A DNA stretch of 42,321 bases from a bacterium (GCA_021780355.1 JAJXYX010000061.1:1-42321); one strand, 5' to 3'; counted from the stretch's first letter, positions 32,772-42,025 are shown. A program made the numbers and translations. The notes: generated from the letters alone by a model not told the origin.

Positions 32772-33059
32772 CTAAGAACCCAAGCGGGCGGTTAGGCGGG
32801 CTTTTGTTCGAGCGGCTTTATTGGACTTGTAAACGCCTTTTTTGACGCCTCGGTCCATTAAGCTGTAGATTTCGTTCAATTTTGTTTTTACACTTTCTGT
32901 CGATTCTTTTTGTGAAAGTGAAGATTCAAAGGCTCTGACAGCAGTGAGTACGCTGGAGCGGTAAGAGCGGTTGCGTAAACGGTTCTTTTCACTTTGAATA
33001 TTCCGTTTTTGAGCGGAAGGTCTTTTGGTTTTAGGGGCTTTAGCTTTCTCTGCTGCCAT
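32772..33059 (-). CDS. rpsT: 30S ribosomal protein S20
   Basis: A 95-residue basic protein that binds 16S rRNA in the small subunit. Typical S20 features are the SAQKRNIQSEKNRLRNRSYR helix, the VRAFESSL segment, and the C-terminal GVKKGVYKSNKAARTKARLT. AGAGGA precedes the ATG. Length is slightly longer than E. coli S20 (87) because of a short lysine-rich head. It is divergent from rpoD across one gene, which resembles the chlamydial arrangement of rpsT and rpoD. Copy E of the palindromic element follows directly. Confidence 0.97.
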   Translation of the reverse strand: MAAEKAKAPKTKRPSAQKRNIQSEKNRLRNRSYRSSVLTAVRAFESSLSQKESTESVKTKLNEIYSLMDRGVKKGVYKSNKAARTKARLTARLGS

Positions 33060-33103
33060 AAATCCTCTATAAAAAGGTTGGATTGCGAATGTTAAATGCC
33101 ATC

Positions 33104-33132
33104 ACTATAATCGGAAAGAAGAAATTCGTAAA
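33104..33132 (-). promoter_or_regulatory. Candidate rpsT promoter
   Basis: On the minus strand, TTTACG (33127-33132) and TATAGT (33104-33109) are separated by exactly 17 bp. They lie 45 bp upstream of the rpsT start, in the gap after the CoiA-like gene. This is a fair vegetative promoter. Confidence 0.45.
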
Positions 33133-33135
33133 GAT

Positions 33136-33984
33136 TTAAGAATTCATTTTGCATAGAAGTCGTTCCATGAGCTGGCAAAAAAGGTTGAAAAGCCAAGAAG
33201 GCAGTTTGTTTTTTGGGGGTTTTGCGATGAGAGGCAGATTGTTTTCTAAAAATATCCAATTTTGCATGCTGGCGGCGAGAGGAAGGAAAGTTTGGCTCAA
33301 TAGCGCCTTATGAATGAGGTCGCCTTCAAAAAATAGGGGCCAAGCCTCTTTGCGGCTGGTAATTTGGCGGGGCAGCGGGATTTCGGGCAAAGAGGATGGC
33401 ATGTGTCTTGGATGGGTTAAATGAATGGTTGCTCGGGGGCTTTTTTTGAGACGGCGACTTTCTTGAATGAGTTCGAATTGATCATAAAACAAGGAAAGAG
33501 CGTTTCTTCGATATTGAATGTAGTAGCAAATGTTTTCTCGAAGAAAGATTTCTGAGGCCCTTACGTGCTTTCGGTTGAAAAGGCGATCGTCAAGTAGCCA
33601 AACGACTCGGTAGCCGAGAGAAGCGTAATCCCTTATCCTGTCTTCGCACTCTTTTTTTGTCATCAAAGAGCACTGAATTTCAAAAATGAGTTTGTGCCGA
33701 TCCCAGCAGGCATCGGCGAGCCTTCCTATAGGAAGAAAGGGGCGCTCCAGCGAAACTTCTCCTTTGGCAAATAAACTTTGAATTTGCATTTGCAAAAGAA
33801 GGTGGTCTTCGCTTTTACTATAAAGACGGCAGCTTGGCGTTGTTTTGATATGATAAAAATGGCGGCGCCTTTTCCCCTGTCTGACCTGCAAGGGGTTTTT
33901 ACACTCTATGCAACGATAATTTCCTCGATTTGGCGCTTCATGAGCGGAGATCAATTTTTCAAAATTGAGCGCATAAAGTGCCAT
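33136..33984 (-). CDS. CoiA-like competence/nuclease-family protein
   Basis: A 282-residue protein with a zinc-finger-like head (YRCIECKNPLQVRQGKRRRHFYH, near residues 24-46). A nuclease-like core follows (GRLADACWDRHKLIFEIQCS, with the D...E-x-Q pattern), then YRVVWLLDDRLF. This matches CoiA of competence systems, which acts on incoming DNA during transformation. In chlamydiae, which exchange DNA, its role is unclear but recombination or uptake is plausible. The C-terminal third is less conserved. It sits between rpsT and divergent rpoD, occupying the place of a conserved hypothetical gene in Chlamydia. Confidence 0.75.
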   Translation of the reverse strand: MALYALNFEKLISAHEAPNRGNYRCIECKNPLQVRQGKRRRHFYHIKTTPSCRLYSKSEDHLLLQMQIQSLFAKGEVSLERPFLPIGRLADACWDRHKLIFEIQCSLMTKKECEDRIRDYASLGYRVVWLLDDRLFNRKHVRASEIFLRENICYYIQYRRNALSLFYDQFELIQESRRLKKSPRATIHLTHPRHMPSSLPEIPLPRQITSRKEAWPLFFEGDLIHKALLSQTFLPLAASMQNWIFLENNLPLIAKPPKNKLPSWLFNLFCQLMERLLCKMNS

Positions 33985-34018
33985 GAAGGTTGCATTTAAT
34001 TGTAAAGACTATATGATA

Positions 34019-34047
34019 TTGACAGAAAGGGGTACCCTATCTGGAAT
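34019..34047 (+). promoter_or_regulatory. Candidate rpoD promoter
   Basis: A perfect -35 TTGACA (34019-34024) is followed after 17 bp by TGGAAT (34042-34047), a weak -10. It lies 70 bp before the rpoD start in the divergent gap. AGGAG immediately before ATG 34117 gives the ribosome site. Confidence 0.45.
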
Positions 34048-34116
34048 ATTTTCGATTGTAACAGACTAAGGCATACTACAAAAGTTTTTTCCTTTCCATC
34101 CCGAATTTAGGAGACC

Positions 34117-35778
34117 ATGAGCGGCGCGACATCATTCACTACAAATCCTCAGCACCAGCAAAAAATTGAAGAACTGGTGACGATTGCTAAAGAGCAAGGC
34201 TTTCTTACTTACGAAGAGATTAATGAAATTCTGCCCATGAGCTTTGATTCCCCTGAGCAGATCGACCAGGTGTTGATCTATTTAAGTGGAATGGACATTC
34301 AAATTCTCAATCAAGCGGAAGTTGAAAGGCAAAAAGAGCGCAAAAAAGAGGCGAAAGAGCTGGAGGGAATTCCCAAGAGAAGCGAAGGAACGTCCGACGA
34401 TCCTGTCCGCATGTATCTAAAAGAGATGGGATCTGTTCCCCTCTTGACTCGAGAGGAAGAGGTTGAAATTTCCAAGCGTATTGAAAAAGCGCAGATCCAG
34501 ATTGAAAAAATTATTTTGAGATTTCGCTACTCCATTCGGGAAGCAATTTCGATTGCTTATTACTTAATTTCCGGTAAAGACCGTTTTGACAAGCTGATTT
34601 CGGAAAAAGAGGTCTCTGATAAAGCTCATTTCATGAACCTTCTCCCTAAATTATCTGAGCTCATGAAGCAAGAAGATCTTCTTTTAGAGGTCTTGCTCAC
34701 TCAAATTCGAGATCCTCAGCTAAAAAGAGAAGATCGAGCGCGGCTTATCGAAGATACGGAAAAATGCCGCATTCGAGCTCAGGCCTATTTGAGAAGGTTT
34801 TGCTGCAGGCACAATATTATTGAAGATTTTGGCGAAGTGATCCTTTCTGCTTACGATCGATTTTTGCAGCTGGAAAAAGATATTCAAGAATTAACTCCTC
34901 GCGCGGAAAAAAATAAATTTGCTGCAGCGAAATTGGCGGCCGCCAAGAGAAAATTATATAAAAGAGAGTTGGCTGCCGGTAGATCTTTGGACGAGTTTAA
35001 AAAAGACGTTCGAATGCTTCAGAGATGGATGGATAAGAGTCAGGAAGCGAAGAGGGAAATGGTTGAATCCAACCTTCGCTTGGTGATTTCGATCGCTAAA
35101 AAATATACGAACCGGGGTCTTTCTTTCTTGGATTTGATTCAAGAAGGAAACATGGGCCTAATGAAGGCCGTTGAAAAATTTGAATATCGACGCGGTTATA
35201 AATTTTCTACTTACGCAACTTGGTGGATTCGACAAGCGGTGACCCGTGCGATTGCAGACCAGGCGCGGACAATTCGTATTCCTGTGCACATGATTGAAAC
35301 GATCAATAAGGTGCTTAGAGGCGCGAAAAAATTGATGATGGAAACGGGTAGAGAGCCGACTCCCGAAGAGCTTGCTGCAGAATTGGGACTCACTTCCGAG
35401 CGTGTTCGAGAGATTTATAAAATAGCTCAGCATCCGATTTCGCTTCAGGCTGAAGTGGGCGATGGCGGCGAGAGCCAATTTGGCGACTTTTTAGAAGATA
35501 CAGCCATTGAATCGCCGGCCGAAGCGACGGGCTATGCGATTTTGAAAGACAAGATGAACGAGGTGCTTTCTACTCTAACAGACAGAGAAAGAACGGTGCT
35601 TATTGAACGTTTTGGTCTGTTGGATGGGAAGCCGAAAACTCTTGAGGAGGTAGGTGTTCGTTTTAAAGTGACCCGCGAGCGCGTCCGTCAAATTGAAGCT
35701 AAGGCGCTCCGTAAAATGCGCCACCCCACTCGAGCGAAGCAATTACAGGCGTTTTTGGATCTACTTGAAGGGGAATAA
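34117..35778 (+). CDS. rpoD: Primary sigma factor (sigma-66)
   Basis: The 553-residue housekeeping sigma factor. Region 1.1 is at the N-terminus. Region 1.2 is [20 protein letters not shown]. Regions 2.1-2.4 are [40 protein letters not shown] and [19 protein letters not shown]. Region 3 begins [14 protein letters not shown]. Region 4.2 is [20 protein letters not shown]. Length fits chlamydial sigma-66 (about 570). It recognises the same -35/-10 hexamers proposed for several promoters here. A tRNA-Ala on the opposite strand follows its stop after 4 bp. Confidence 0.97.
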   Translation: MSGATSFTTNPQHQQKIEELVTIAKEQGFLTYEEINEILPMSFDSPEQIDQVLIYLSGMDIQILNQAEVERQKERKKEAKELEGIPKRSEGTSDDPVRMYLKEMGSVPLLTREEEVEISKRIEKAQIQIEKIILRFRYSIREAISIAYYLISGKDRFDKLISEKEVSDKAHFMNLLPKLSELMKQEDLLLEVLLTQIRDPQLKREDRARLIEDTEKCRIRAQAYLRRFCCRHNIIEDFGEVILSAYDRFLQLEKDIQELTPRAEKNKFAAAKLAAAKRKLYKRELAAGRSLDEFKKDVRMLQRWMDKSQEAKREMVESNLRLVISIAKKYTNRGLSFLDLIQEGNMGLMKAVEKFEYRRGYKFSTYATWWIRQAVTRAIADQARTIRIPVHMIETINKVLRGAKKLMMETGREPTPEELAAELGLTSERVREIYKIAQHPISLQAEVGDGGESQFGDFLEDTAIESPAEATGYAILKDKMNEVLSTLTDRERTVLIERFGLLDGKPKTLEEVGVRFKVTRERVRQIEAKALRKMRHPTRAKQLQAFLDLLEGE

Positions 35779-35782
35779 AGAA

Positions 35783-35855
35783 TGGAGCGTATCGGAGTTG
35801 AACCGATGGCCTCAACAATGCCATTGTTGCGCTCTACCAACTGAGCTAACGCCCC
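35783..35855 (-). tRNA. tRNA-Ala(GGC)
   Basis: A 73-nt cloverleaf on the minus strand. The acceptor is GGGGCGT/ACGCTCC with one G-T pair. The D arm is GCTCAGTTGGTAGAGC. The anticodon stem is CAACA/TGTTG with loop ATGGCAT, giving anticodon GGC. The T arm is ATCGG-TTCAACT-CCGAT. The discriminator is A and CCA is not encoded, as in the tRNA-Pro fragment at 6007. All arms pair, so it should be functional. Confidence 0.96.
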
Positions 35856-35869
35856 TCGTATAGCCCAAC

Positions 35870-35898
35870 ATACTAGAGGATATGGACAATTTCTTCAA
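35870..35898 (-). promoter_or_regulatory. Promoter of tRNA-Ala
   Basis: On the minus strand, TTGAAG (35893-35898) and TAGTAT (35870-35875) are separated by 17 bp. The -10 ends 14 bp before the mature tRNA 5' end. This is a good vegetative promoter at the expected distance. Confidence 0.55.
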
Positions 35899-35917
35899 CT
35901 GCAATCCTGGATAATTT

Positions 35918-37051
35918 GTGATTCATCGATTGTTTTCCTTTGTGACCTTGGGTTTTTTCCTTTTATTTCTCTTAGGCGTCCCTAAACAAGCGTCTGACCC
36001 TATCCGCGCCTATGCAGTAGCTTCTTTTGCTCCCGCTTGGAATTTGGCGCATCGATTTAAGTCCTATTTGCAAGACCGCCCTCTTTTTCGCTCTCCAGAG
36101 CGCCCCTCGCTCGAGGCGGCAGAGCTTCAAATTGAGTCTCAAGGTCTTCGGGCGCAATTAGATACGCAAGCTGCGTGGAAAAGTTGGACGCAGCACATCG
36201 AGGCTCAGCTCGACTTGTTAAAGCAGTTAAAAGTGGATTTGCACCAACCTTTTTTTCAGCGCCGCTGGGAAGAGATGAATGATTTGGTGCATCGCCAATT
36301 TTTTGCGATTTTGGCTCCAGTGATTTATCGGGATCCTAGCTCTTGGAGTAGCAGTTTGTGGATTCAAGCAGGACAAAAAGATAATGAGTCTTTGGGCCGC
36401 CTCGTTATTGCTAAAAATAGCCCTGTTGTCATTGGCTCGTCTTTAGTCGGCGTTGTAGAATTTGTGGGATGGCAGCAGTCTCGAGTTCGTTTGATTACCG
36501 ATTCGGGATTAATTGTATCAGTAAGAGCGTCTAGGGGGAAAAGAGAGGATCGGGAGCTGTCGCAATTAGTTCAAGCACTAGAGGATCGAGTAAGCTCTCA
36601 GCAAAATCTTCCTTTGGACGAACAAGAAAAAACGTATTTTCTTAATGTATTAAAGCGGCTGCGGCATGTTACAGGGTCCGAAGACGGCTATTATGCCAAA
36701 GGGCATTTACAAGGAAGTTCAGCTCCTTTTTGGAGATCGCGGGGCCTTTCTTTAAAAGGGGTTGGCTTTAATTATGATTATCCAGATCAAGAGGGGCCTT
36801 CTAGAGAACTTAGAACAGGAAAACCGATTGGGGTTTTGGGCCCCGAAGTACCCATTTTGAGAGAGGGAGATCTTCTTGTGACGTCGGGATTGGATGGGGT
36901 TTTCCCTGCAGGGCTTCATGTGGGGCTTGTGATGAAGATCGACCGGCTTTCCGAAGGTTCATATGCCTATGATTTAGAGGCCCGTCCCACGGCTTGCCAT
37001 TTCAACGATCTGCAGCACGTGTTTATTTTGCCGCCTCTTACTCTTGAGTGA
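35918..37051 (+). CDS. mreC: Rod-shape determining protein MreC
   Basis: A 377-residue cell-shape protein, one inner-membrane span (residues 5-22, LFSFVTLGFFLLFLLGVP) then a periplasmic coiled coil and beta domains. The MreC hallmarks are VVIGSSLVGVVEFVGWQQSR, RLITDSG and GDLLVTSGLDGVFPAGLHVG. It would act with MreB and penicillin-binding proteins in septal or rod peptidoglycan synthesis, which in chlamydiae occurs at division. The start is GTG at 35918, with GGA upstream. An insertion in the middle (RKREDRELSQLVQALEDRVSS) is longer than usual. It converges on and slightly overlaps the next gene. Confidence 0.88.
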   Translation: MIHRLFSFVTLGFFLLFLLGVPKQASDPIRAYAVASFAPAWNLAHRFKSYLQDRPLFRSPERPSLEAAELQIESQGLRAQLDTQAAWKSWTQHIEAQLDLLKQLKVDLHQPFFQRRWEEMNDLVHRQFFAILAPVIYRDPSSWSSSLWIQAGQKDNESLGRLVIAKNSPVVIGSSLVGVVEFVGWQQSRVRLITDSGLIVSVRASRGKREDRELSQLVQALEDRVSSQQNLPLDEQEKTYFLNVLKRLRHVTGSEDGYYAKGHLQGSSAPFWRSRGLSLKGVGFNYDYPDQEGPSRELRTGKPIGVLGPEVPILREGDLLVTSGLDGVFPAGLHVGLVMKIDRLSEGSYAYDLEARPTACHFNDLQHVFILPPLTLE

Positions 37052-38018
37052 AAGTGTAGCGATCAACTGTTTCCCGGATTTTTTGAAAACGGCTTTCGTC
37101 CAAAGCTCTCGTCGATTCGTCTAATGAAAATAATGTTTCATATTCTTCAGCCAAAAGGTGAAGGCCGCATTGATAGAGATAGAGCCCTTGAGCTGTCTTG
37201 GCATCATGTCCTTGAGAGCTCAGAAAATACATGGGGCGATTGAAAGAAAGAAAATCGTAGCCAATAGAGGACATATCCCCGATGTAGCTATCGCACCTTT
37301 CTAAAAGGGGGTAAATAGGAGGAAAGTCGAGAACCCAAAGGATGTTTTTTTGATTCTCATACTTGCCCATGAGTTGTTCTAATCTAGCGACGCAAGCTGC
37401 TATGGTATTGGGATGCGGCTTGACGAGGAGCGTATCACGATCGGGAAGAGTTTTGGCTAAAAGGGGCAACGCTTGCCAAAATGAAGAATTATTTTCAAAA
37501 TCTTCCCAAGTGGGAGCGTATAAAAAAACTCTCCCTTTTGCTGGGAAGGTTTTTTGCACAAGATCTCGATAGAAAGCTTTGTTTTGGTTATAATAGCGCT
37601 TGCGAAAGTTGCCGACCGGGATCATGTTGACGTGGGGCAGTTCATCGTTTTTTGCATGGATGCAGTCGATCATTTTAGAACCGTAAACAAAAATCGTCTG
37701 TTCGTGGCGCAAATGTTCAAATACGGCGTTTTTCCACCCTTTGTCTGAAAAGCCATGAGGCAGCCAAGAGGCTTTGAAATGGGCGAAGGGGAAAGCGGCT
37801 TGCAGCATGGGAAAAGGATGGCAGGAGATTACGCTAGGCGGCAAAGTGAGCCTGTGCCATGGAGTTTCGATCACTTCAAGACCGGGATAATAGAGTCTGG
37901 CGGGAGAGGCGAGCGAAGGTTCGCAAAGAATAAGAGGCAACCCGTTGAGCGCGCAAAACGGCGCCAAATGGTCTAAATAATGAGCTGAATCGTTGAAAAT
38001 GAGTCCGGCAGCGTCCAA
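37038..38018 (-). CDS. CDP-glycerol glycerophosphotransferase-like protein
   Basis: A 326-residue protein of the TagB/TagF-type glycerophosphotransferase family, GT-B fold. The C-terminal half has PVGNFRKRYYNQNKAF, RVFLYAPTWEDFENNS, TLLVKPHPNTIAACVARLEQ, and SYIGDMSSIGYDFLSFNRPM. The last is the family's conserved donor-site region. Relatives polymerise glycerol phosphate in wall teichoic acids. In a Gram-negative relative it more likely modifies a surface glycan or lipid. The start is a TTG at 38018 with GGAGAG four nt upstream. It is divergent from mutY, and its 3' end overlaps mreC by 14 bp. Confidence 0.8.
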   Translation of the reverse strand: MDAAGLIFNDSAHYLDHLAPFCALNGLPLILCEPSLASPARLYYPGLEVIETPWHRLTLPPSVISCHPFPMLQAAFPFAHFKASWLPHGFSDKGWKNAVFEHLRHEQTIFVYGSKMIDCIHAKNDELPHVNMIPVGNFRKRYYNQNKAFYRDLVQKTFPAKGRVFLYAPTWEDFENNSSFWQALPLLAKTLPDRDTLLVKPHPNTIAACVARLEQLMGKYENQKNILWVLDFPPIYPLLERCDSYIGDMSSIGYDFLSFNRPMYFLSSQGHDAKTAQGLYLYQCGLHLLAEEYETLFSLDESTRALDESRFQKIRETVDRYTFTQE

Positions 38019-38061
38019 AAGGCTCTCCTTCAGAAAAAATCATCGCATGCTAAAGGTTTAG

Positions 38062-39087
38062 ATGGAAGAAGTTTCTCAACTCCATGAGTGGTTCAAAAAC
38101 AATCAAAGAGATTTTCCGTGGCGGATCAATAAAAATCCTTATCGAGTGCTTGTTTCCGAGATCATGCTTCAGCAAACACGCGCACATGTTGTCATCCCCT
38201 ATTTTGAAAAATGGATGGTTTTATTCCCTACAGTAAATGCTTTAGCGGAAGCCTCTTTAGATCAAGTAATTAAAGCTTGGGAGGGGTTAGGATATTATTC
38301 TAGAGCTCGCCGCTTGCATGCGGCCGCTTTGTACATTGTTCAAGAATGTGGAGGCTCTCTTCCTGAGACAAAAGAAGAGTTGGCGAAGATTCCGGGGCTC
38401 GGGCCTTATACTGTGGGAGCTGTGCTGAGCTTTGCTTTTCAAAAACGAGCCGCAGCGGTCGATGGCAATGTGGCGCGTGTTTTGGCGAGGTTTTTTTTGA
38501 TTGAAGAAAGTGTGCAAAAAGCCTCGGTGAAGAAAAAATTAGAAAATCTAGCTGAAAATTTTTTAGATGAACATGAGCCGTGGGTGACTGCCGAAGCCTT
38601 GATTGAGCTCGGCGCTTCCATTTGTTCTCGCAAGCCTAAGTGTGAGATATGTCCTTTGCAAACAAGATGCTTGGCCCATCAAACAGGCAAAGCCGAATAT
38701 TTGCCTCTTCAACCCCCTCTTTCTTCTGTGACCGCCTTGTTTCGATCTGTTTTTGTCATACAGGCTGAGGGGGCCGTTTTAGTGAAAAAAGAAACTGCGG
38801 GGCGATTGATGGCTGATCTATACGAATTTCCTTATGTAGAAAAAGGGCGCGAGCCTGAACTTTTAAGACCCTTTTTGCCTTTGGTCAAACACGCATTTAC
38901 CCGCTATATTGCCCATCTGTCTCCTTACTCTTTTTCCTTTGCAAGACAAAGCGAAGGCATTTCCTTTTTGAGGCAATGTGGTATTGTTTCTCTAAAGGGT
39001 TACGTTTGGGTGGAATTGTCTTGCCTGAAGCTGCTTCCTTTTTCAGCGGGACATCGAAAAATTTTACATGATTGGATGGGTGCATGA
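38062..39087 (+). CDS. mutY: Adenine DNA glycosylase
   Basis: MutY removes adenine mispaired with 8-oxoguanine. The 341-residue protein has E33 (SEIMLQQT), the helix-hairpin-helix IPGLGPYTVGAV, and the catalytic D134 (AVDGNVARV). The iron-sulfur ligands are C188, C194, C197 and C203. The spacing is C-x5-C-x2-C-x5-C, one residue shorter than the usual C-x6-C-x2-C-x5-C. The C-terminal NUDIX-like domain that reads 8-oxoG is present (VFVIQAEGAVLVKKETAGRL, DLYEFPYVEK). ATG 38062 has AAGG five nt upstream. The stop overlaps the next gene's ATG. Confidence 0.94.
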   Translation: MEEVSQLHEWFKNNQRDFPWRINKNPYRVLVSEIMLQQTRAHVVIPYFEKWMVLFPTVNALAEASLDQVIKAWEGLGYYSRARRLHAAALYIVQECGGSLPETKEELAKIPGLGPYTVGAVLSFAFQKRAAAVDGNVARVLARFFLIEESVQKASVKKKLENLAENFLDEHEPWVTAEALIELGASICSRKPKCEICPLQTRCLAHQTGKAEYLPLQPPLSSVTALFRSVFVIQAEGAVLVKKETAGRLMADLYEFPYVEKGREPELLRPFLPLVKHAFTRYIAHLSPYSFSFARQSEGISFLRQCGIVSLKGYVWVELSCLKLLPFSAGHRKILHDWMGA

Positions 39088-40178
39088 ATATTTTACATTT
39101 GGAAGCGTCTTGCGGCTGGGGCGGCCAAGAAATGCGTATTTTACGGGAAGCGGAAGGGATGCGCCGCCGCGGGCATCAAGTGGTCTTTGCTGTCATGAAA
39201 AAGGGCCTTTTGATTGCCAAAGCGAGAGAAGCGGGTTTTTTGGTTTATGAATTGAATTTTCATAAATCCTGTTGGCTCCTTGTTTTATTTCAATTGCTTC
39301 GTATCATGAAAATCTGCCAAATCGATGTGGTCAATACACACTCATCTCTTGATAGTTGGATTGGAGGAATTGCCGCTAGGATCGCTAAAAGAAAAATTGT
39401 AAGAACTCGTCATCTTTCGGGGGAGATTCGCTCGGGATGGAATAGTCGGCTACTTTATGGTTCATTAGCAGATTTTGTGGTGACGACTTGCGAAGCGATC
39501 GTCCCTCAGATTTGCCGCCAATCAGGAAGGGCCGAGGAAACTTGTCTTTCAGTTCCGACAGGAGTAGAGCCTGAGCGGATTCAATATGCATCTTCAGATT
39601 CCTGGGAGTTTCGAGAAAAATTGAATGTAAAGCCTGGGCAAATGTTGGTGGGGACTGCTTGTTTTATGAGATCTTGGAAAGGAATCGATGATTTTTTGCT
39701 CGCCGCGCATAAACTTCGCAATGACGCAACAATCCGTTGGGTCATTATAGGCGGAGGCCATTTTGATACGTATAAGAAAAAAGCTGATGATTTACGACTT
39801 GATGGGATCGTGCATTTTACCGGGCATTTAGAAAATCCTTATCCTGCTCTTGCTGCTTTAGATGTATTTGCTTTGTTGAGTACAGCCAATGAAGGGGTGT
39901 CGCAGGCGATTTTACAAGCGGCCTATTTAGAAAAACCCCTTATTGCAACCTCCACAGGAGGCCTGCGAGAAGTCTGTCTCCCGGGCCGAACGGGGATTCG
40001 AGTCGACCCTTCTTCACCAGATCAGGTGGCGGCAGCAGCGCTCAGCTTGAAAAGAGATCCTATTTTGCGCGTCCGAATGGGTGAGCGAGCTAAGCTTCTT
40101 GTAGAAGAGCGTTTTGTTTTTGAAAAGACGTTGGATCAAATGGAAAAGACTTATGGCAGTCTTTTTGGGCGCGATTGA
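39084..40178 (+). CDS. Glycosyltransferase family 4
   Basis: A 364-residue GT-B glycosyltransferase. The N-terminal acceptor side has ILHLEASCGWGGQEMRIL and VNTHSSLDSWIGGIAARI. The C-terminal donor side has MLVGTACFMRSWKGIDDFLL, RWVIIGGG and the GT4 region ANEGVSQAILQAAYLEKPLI, where the second glutamate of the E-x7-E motif is glutamine. GGLREV and GRTGIRV follow. It probably adds a sugar to lipopolysaccharide or another surface glycan. ATG at 39084 overlaps mutY's stop (ATGA), so the genes are coupled. A start four codons earlier is possible. Confidence 0.85.
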   Translation: MNILHLEASCGWGGQEMRILREAEGMRRRGHQVVFAVMKKGLLIAKAREAGFLVYELNFHKSCWLLVLFQLLRIMKICQIDVVNTHSSLDSWIGGIAARIAKRKIVRTRHLSGEIRSGWNSRLLYGSLADFVVTTCEAIVPQICRQSGRAEETCLSVPTGVEPERIQYASSDSWEFREKLNVKPGQMLVGTACFMRSWKGIDDFLLAAHKLRNDATIRWVIIGGGHFDTYKKKADDLRLDGIVHFTGHLENPYPALAALDVFALLSTANEGVSQAILQAAYLEKPLIATSTGGLREVCLPGRTGIRVDPSSPDQVAAAALSLKRDPILRVRMGERAKLLVEERFVFEKTLDQMEKTYGSLFGRD

Positions 40179-40216
40179 GGTGGAACGGGTAGATAGCGCT
40201 TCTTGTTGAAAGGCAC

Positions 40217-40412
40217 CTGGACTTTGTCCATTGACACCGGAGTTTGGACTAATTTTGAGCTTAGGGAACGCAATCTTTTGACTTTCAGTGTGTTAGATCT
40301 AATTTTGCCTGCCCGTTCGGGTATGGTCAAAATCAGATATGACGCACTAAAAGCCAAAATACTGCATTCTCTAAGCCCAAAATTAGTCCAGACTCCAGTT
40401 GACAAAGTCCAG
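40217..40412. repeat. 196-bp imperfect palindrome
   Basis: Two ~95-bp arms are reverse complements with about 80-85% identity by eye. The left arm begins CTGGACTTTGTC and continues GAGTTTGGACTAATTTTGAG. The right arm ends GACAAAGTCCAG, and inward reads CAAAATTAGTCCAGACTCCA. The centre is GCCCGTTCGGGT. Nearly mirror-image open frames on both strands are a by-product of the symmetry and are not genes. It sits between a GT4 gene (+, ends 40178) and the VWA gene (-, ends 40427), where it could end both transcripts. It shares no sequence with the 169-bp family. Confidence 0.85.
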
Positions 40413-40426
40413 CAGCAGTAAAGTGC

Positions 40427-42025
40427 TTAAGCGAAATAACTTCGACTAGTCGTATAATTAGATGTTGTGTGAAGTCTATTAGCTTGTTCTTCTGTCGAAC
40501 TGCCTAAATCACTTATAGCGCGTAAAATTTCATCTGATAATTTTTTTATATCGGCATCCTCTACTAGATCCCACTCCTCGATCTTCCTCGCAATCTCTTG
40601 AAGCTCTTTGTTCTTTTTCAATTTAAGTGCTTCCAGAGGTTCCTCGCAAACTTCCTCTTCCTTTGAGTTTGAAGGAGGACCTCGGAAAAATACGTCCCAT
40701 TTTTGTGGGTTTTCTTCTAAGAGTGTTTTCATTGTCTGTACAAAATTTCTATAGCCAGGTTTTCCTCTATTCCTTAGCATAATCATGTCAAATTCCATTG
40801 ACAAAGAACGGTGAGAATACGGCTCATTAGGTAATGGTTCGGATTCTATCGTTACCGCCCGCTCGAGAAGGGAAACCAATTCCTGAATAAGAATAGCTTT
40901 TCTCATCGCCTGACCAGCATGTTCCGGGGACAAGGAAAATTTGCCTTCGAGGTCGCTCTTTCCGTCGGCAGTCATTACAGAAATTGCGCAAGATATTTCT
41001 TCGGGCATGGGTGGATTTGCAGCTTTATAGTGGAGAATTTTTTGGATCGTTTGTCCGTAAGACAATCCTCCTAAGAGAAATTGTTGATGACGATTCGTTG
41101 GGGTGTTTAACACTTTAATATCCCGACTTTCAATTGACAATTCAATTGAATGAATGGCTTGTTCTATTGCTTGCCGGTAGATTAAATCTACGGCGCTCTT
41201 GAGCGTAGTTTCGTTTGAACTGGATCCGTTCTCTTCGGAGATATAACGATAGCTGGCGTTAGGTAAAAAGGCTTTGGAGTTTTTGGTAGAAGTAATAATC
41301 TCGCGTAGAATATTAGCATCGTGATCTCCCCCAATCCCAATCGCCAATAGGTTGGTATAAGTAGAGAGCCAAGTGTTCTGCAAAGATGACAGATGATCTC
41401 GATGATGATAAAAACTATTATCTTGGCCATCAGTTAAAAAAACAAGGTTAGCTGAAGCTTTTGGATCATGGGACACAGAGAGCTCTGAAGTAGCCATATC
41501 GATGGCATTTATAATACAAGTGCCTCCCCCTGCTTTTAGAGAAGAAGTAATCGCTTTAAGCGAATCAATATTTTGCTGAGTAATCTTTTGCATGCGTAAA
41601 AGAAGAGTCGGATGGTCCTCAAAAGCAATGATGGAGAGACTGATATTCGGTTTGCGGTCTTGCTTAAATTCTTCTTCTACTTTTTCCAAAAGTCCAAGTA
41701 TGACATTTCGAACTCTTTCAATTCGGTTTCCTTGCATGCTTCCGCTTTTATCTACACAAAACACTATTTCTGCAGGGGGGGTATAACCTTCGGGTTTTTG
41801 ATGTGGCAAGGAAATATTTAGTACAATATAGCGTTCATCATCTGCTGTTCCGTAAGCAGTTTGGGTTGCGACCCTAGCGTCTAATCCTCCCTCTAAACGA
41901 TCAGGTGAACCGCTATCCATTTCTTCTTTTCCTTTTGATTTGTCGGAATCGTCAGGTAAAGCCTGTAAAAAAGAAGCTCTGGAGGATAAAATCTCAAAAT
42001 TACCAGCTTCTCTAAAATTAATCAT
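40427..42025 (-). CDS. VWA-domain protein
   Basis: A 532-residue protein with a von Willebrand A domain at about residues 84-270. The metal-site motif is FCVDKSGSMQG (D92-x-S94-x-S96), the threonine is in LKAGGGTCIINAID and the last aspartate is in VFLTDGQDNSF, so the MIDAS is complete and should bind Mg2+. Before it lies a beta segment (YIVLNISLPHQ), and after it a beta domain (YGQTIQKILHYKAANPP, EISCAISVMTADGKSD) and a helical, acidic C-terminus. There is no signal peptide. Such proteins mediate protein contacts, and the partner is unknown. ATG at 42025 has GGAG about 11 nt upstream, which is weak. Confidence 0.85.
   Translation of the reverse strand: MINFREAGNFEILSSRASFLQALPDDSDKSKGKEEMDSGSPDRLEGGLDARVATQTAYGTADDERYIVLNISLPHQKPEGYTPPAEIVFCVDKSGSMQGNRIERVRNVILGLLEKVEEEFKQDRKPNISLSIIAFEDHPTLLLRMQKITQQNIDSLKAITSSLKAGGGTCIINAIDMATSELSVSHDPKASANLVFLTDGQDNSFYHHRDHLSSLQNTWLSTYTNLLAIGIGGDHDANILREIITSTKNSKAFLPNASYRYISEENGSSSNETTLKSAVDLIYRQAIEQAIHSIELSIESRDIKVLNTPTNRHQQFLLGGLSYGQTIQKILHYKAANPPMPEEISCAISVMTADGKSDLEGKFSLSPEHAGQAMRKAILIQELVSLLERAVTIESEPLPNEPYSHRSLSMEFDMIMLRNRGKPGYRNFVQTMKTLLEENPQKWDVFFRGPPSNSKEEEVCEEPLEALKLKKNKELQEIARKIEEWDLVEDADIKKLSDEILRAISDLGSSTEEQANRLHTTSNYTTSRSYFA

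Noticed and set aside
40151-40421. Two short open frames on opposite strands at 40151-40405 and 40203-40421
   Set aside because: Their products mirror each other because both are read from the same palindrome.
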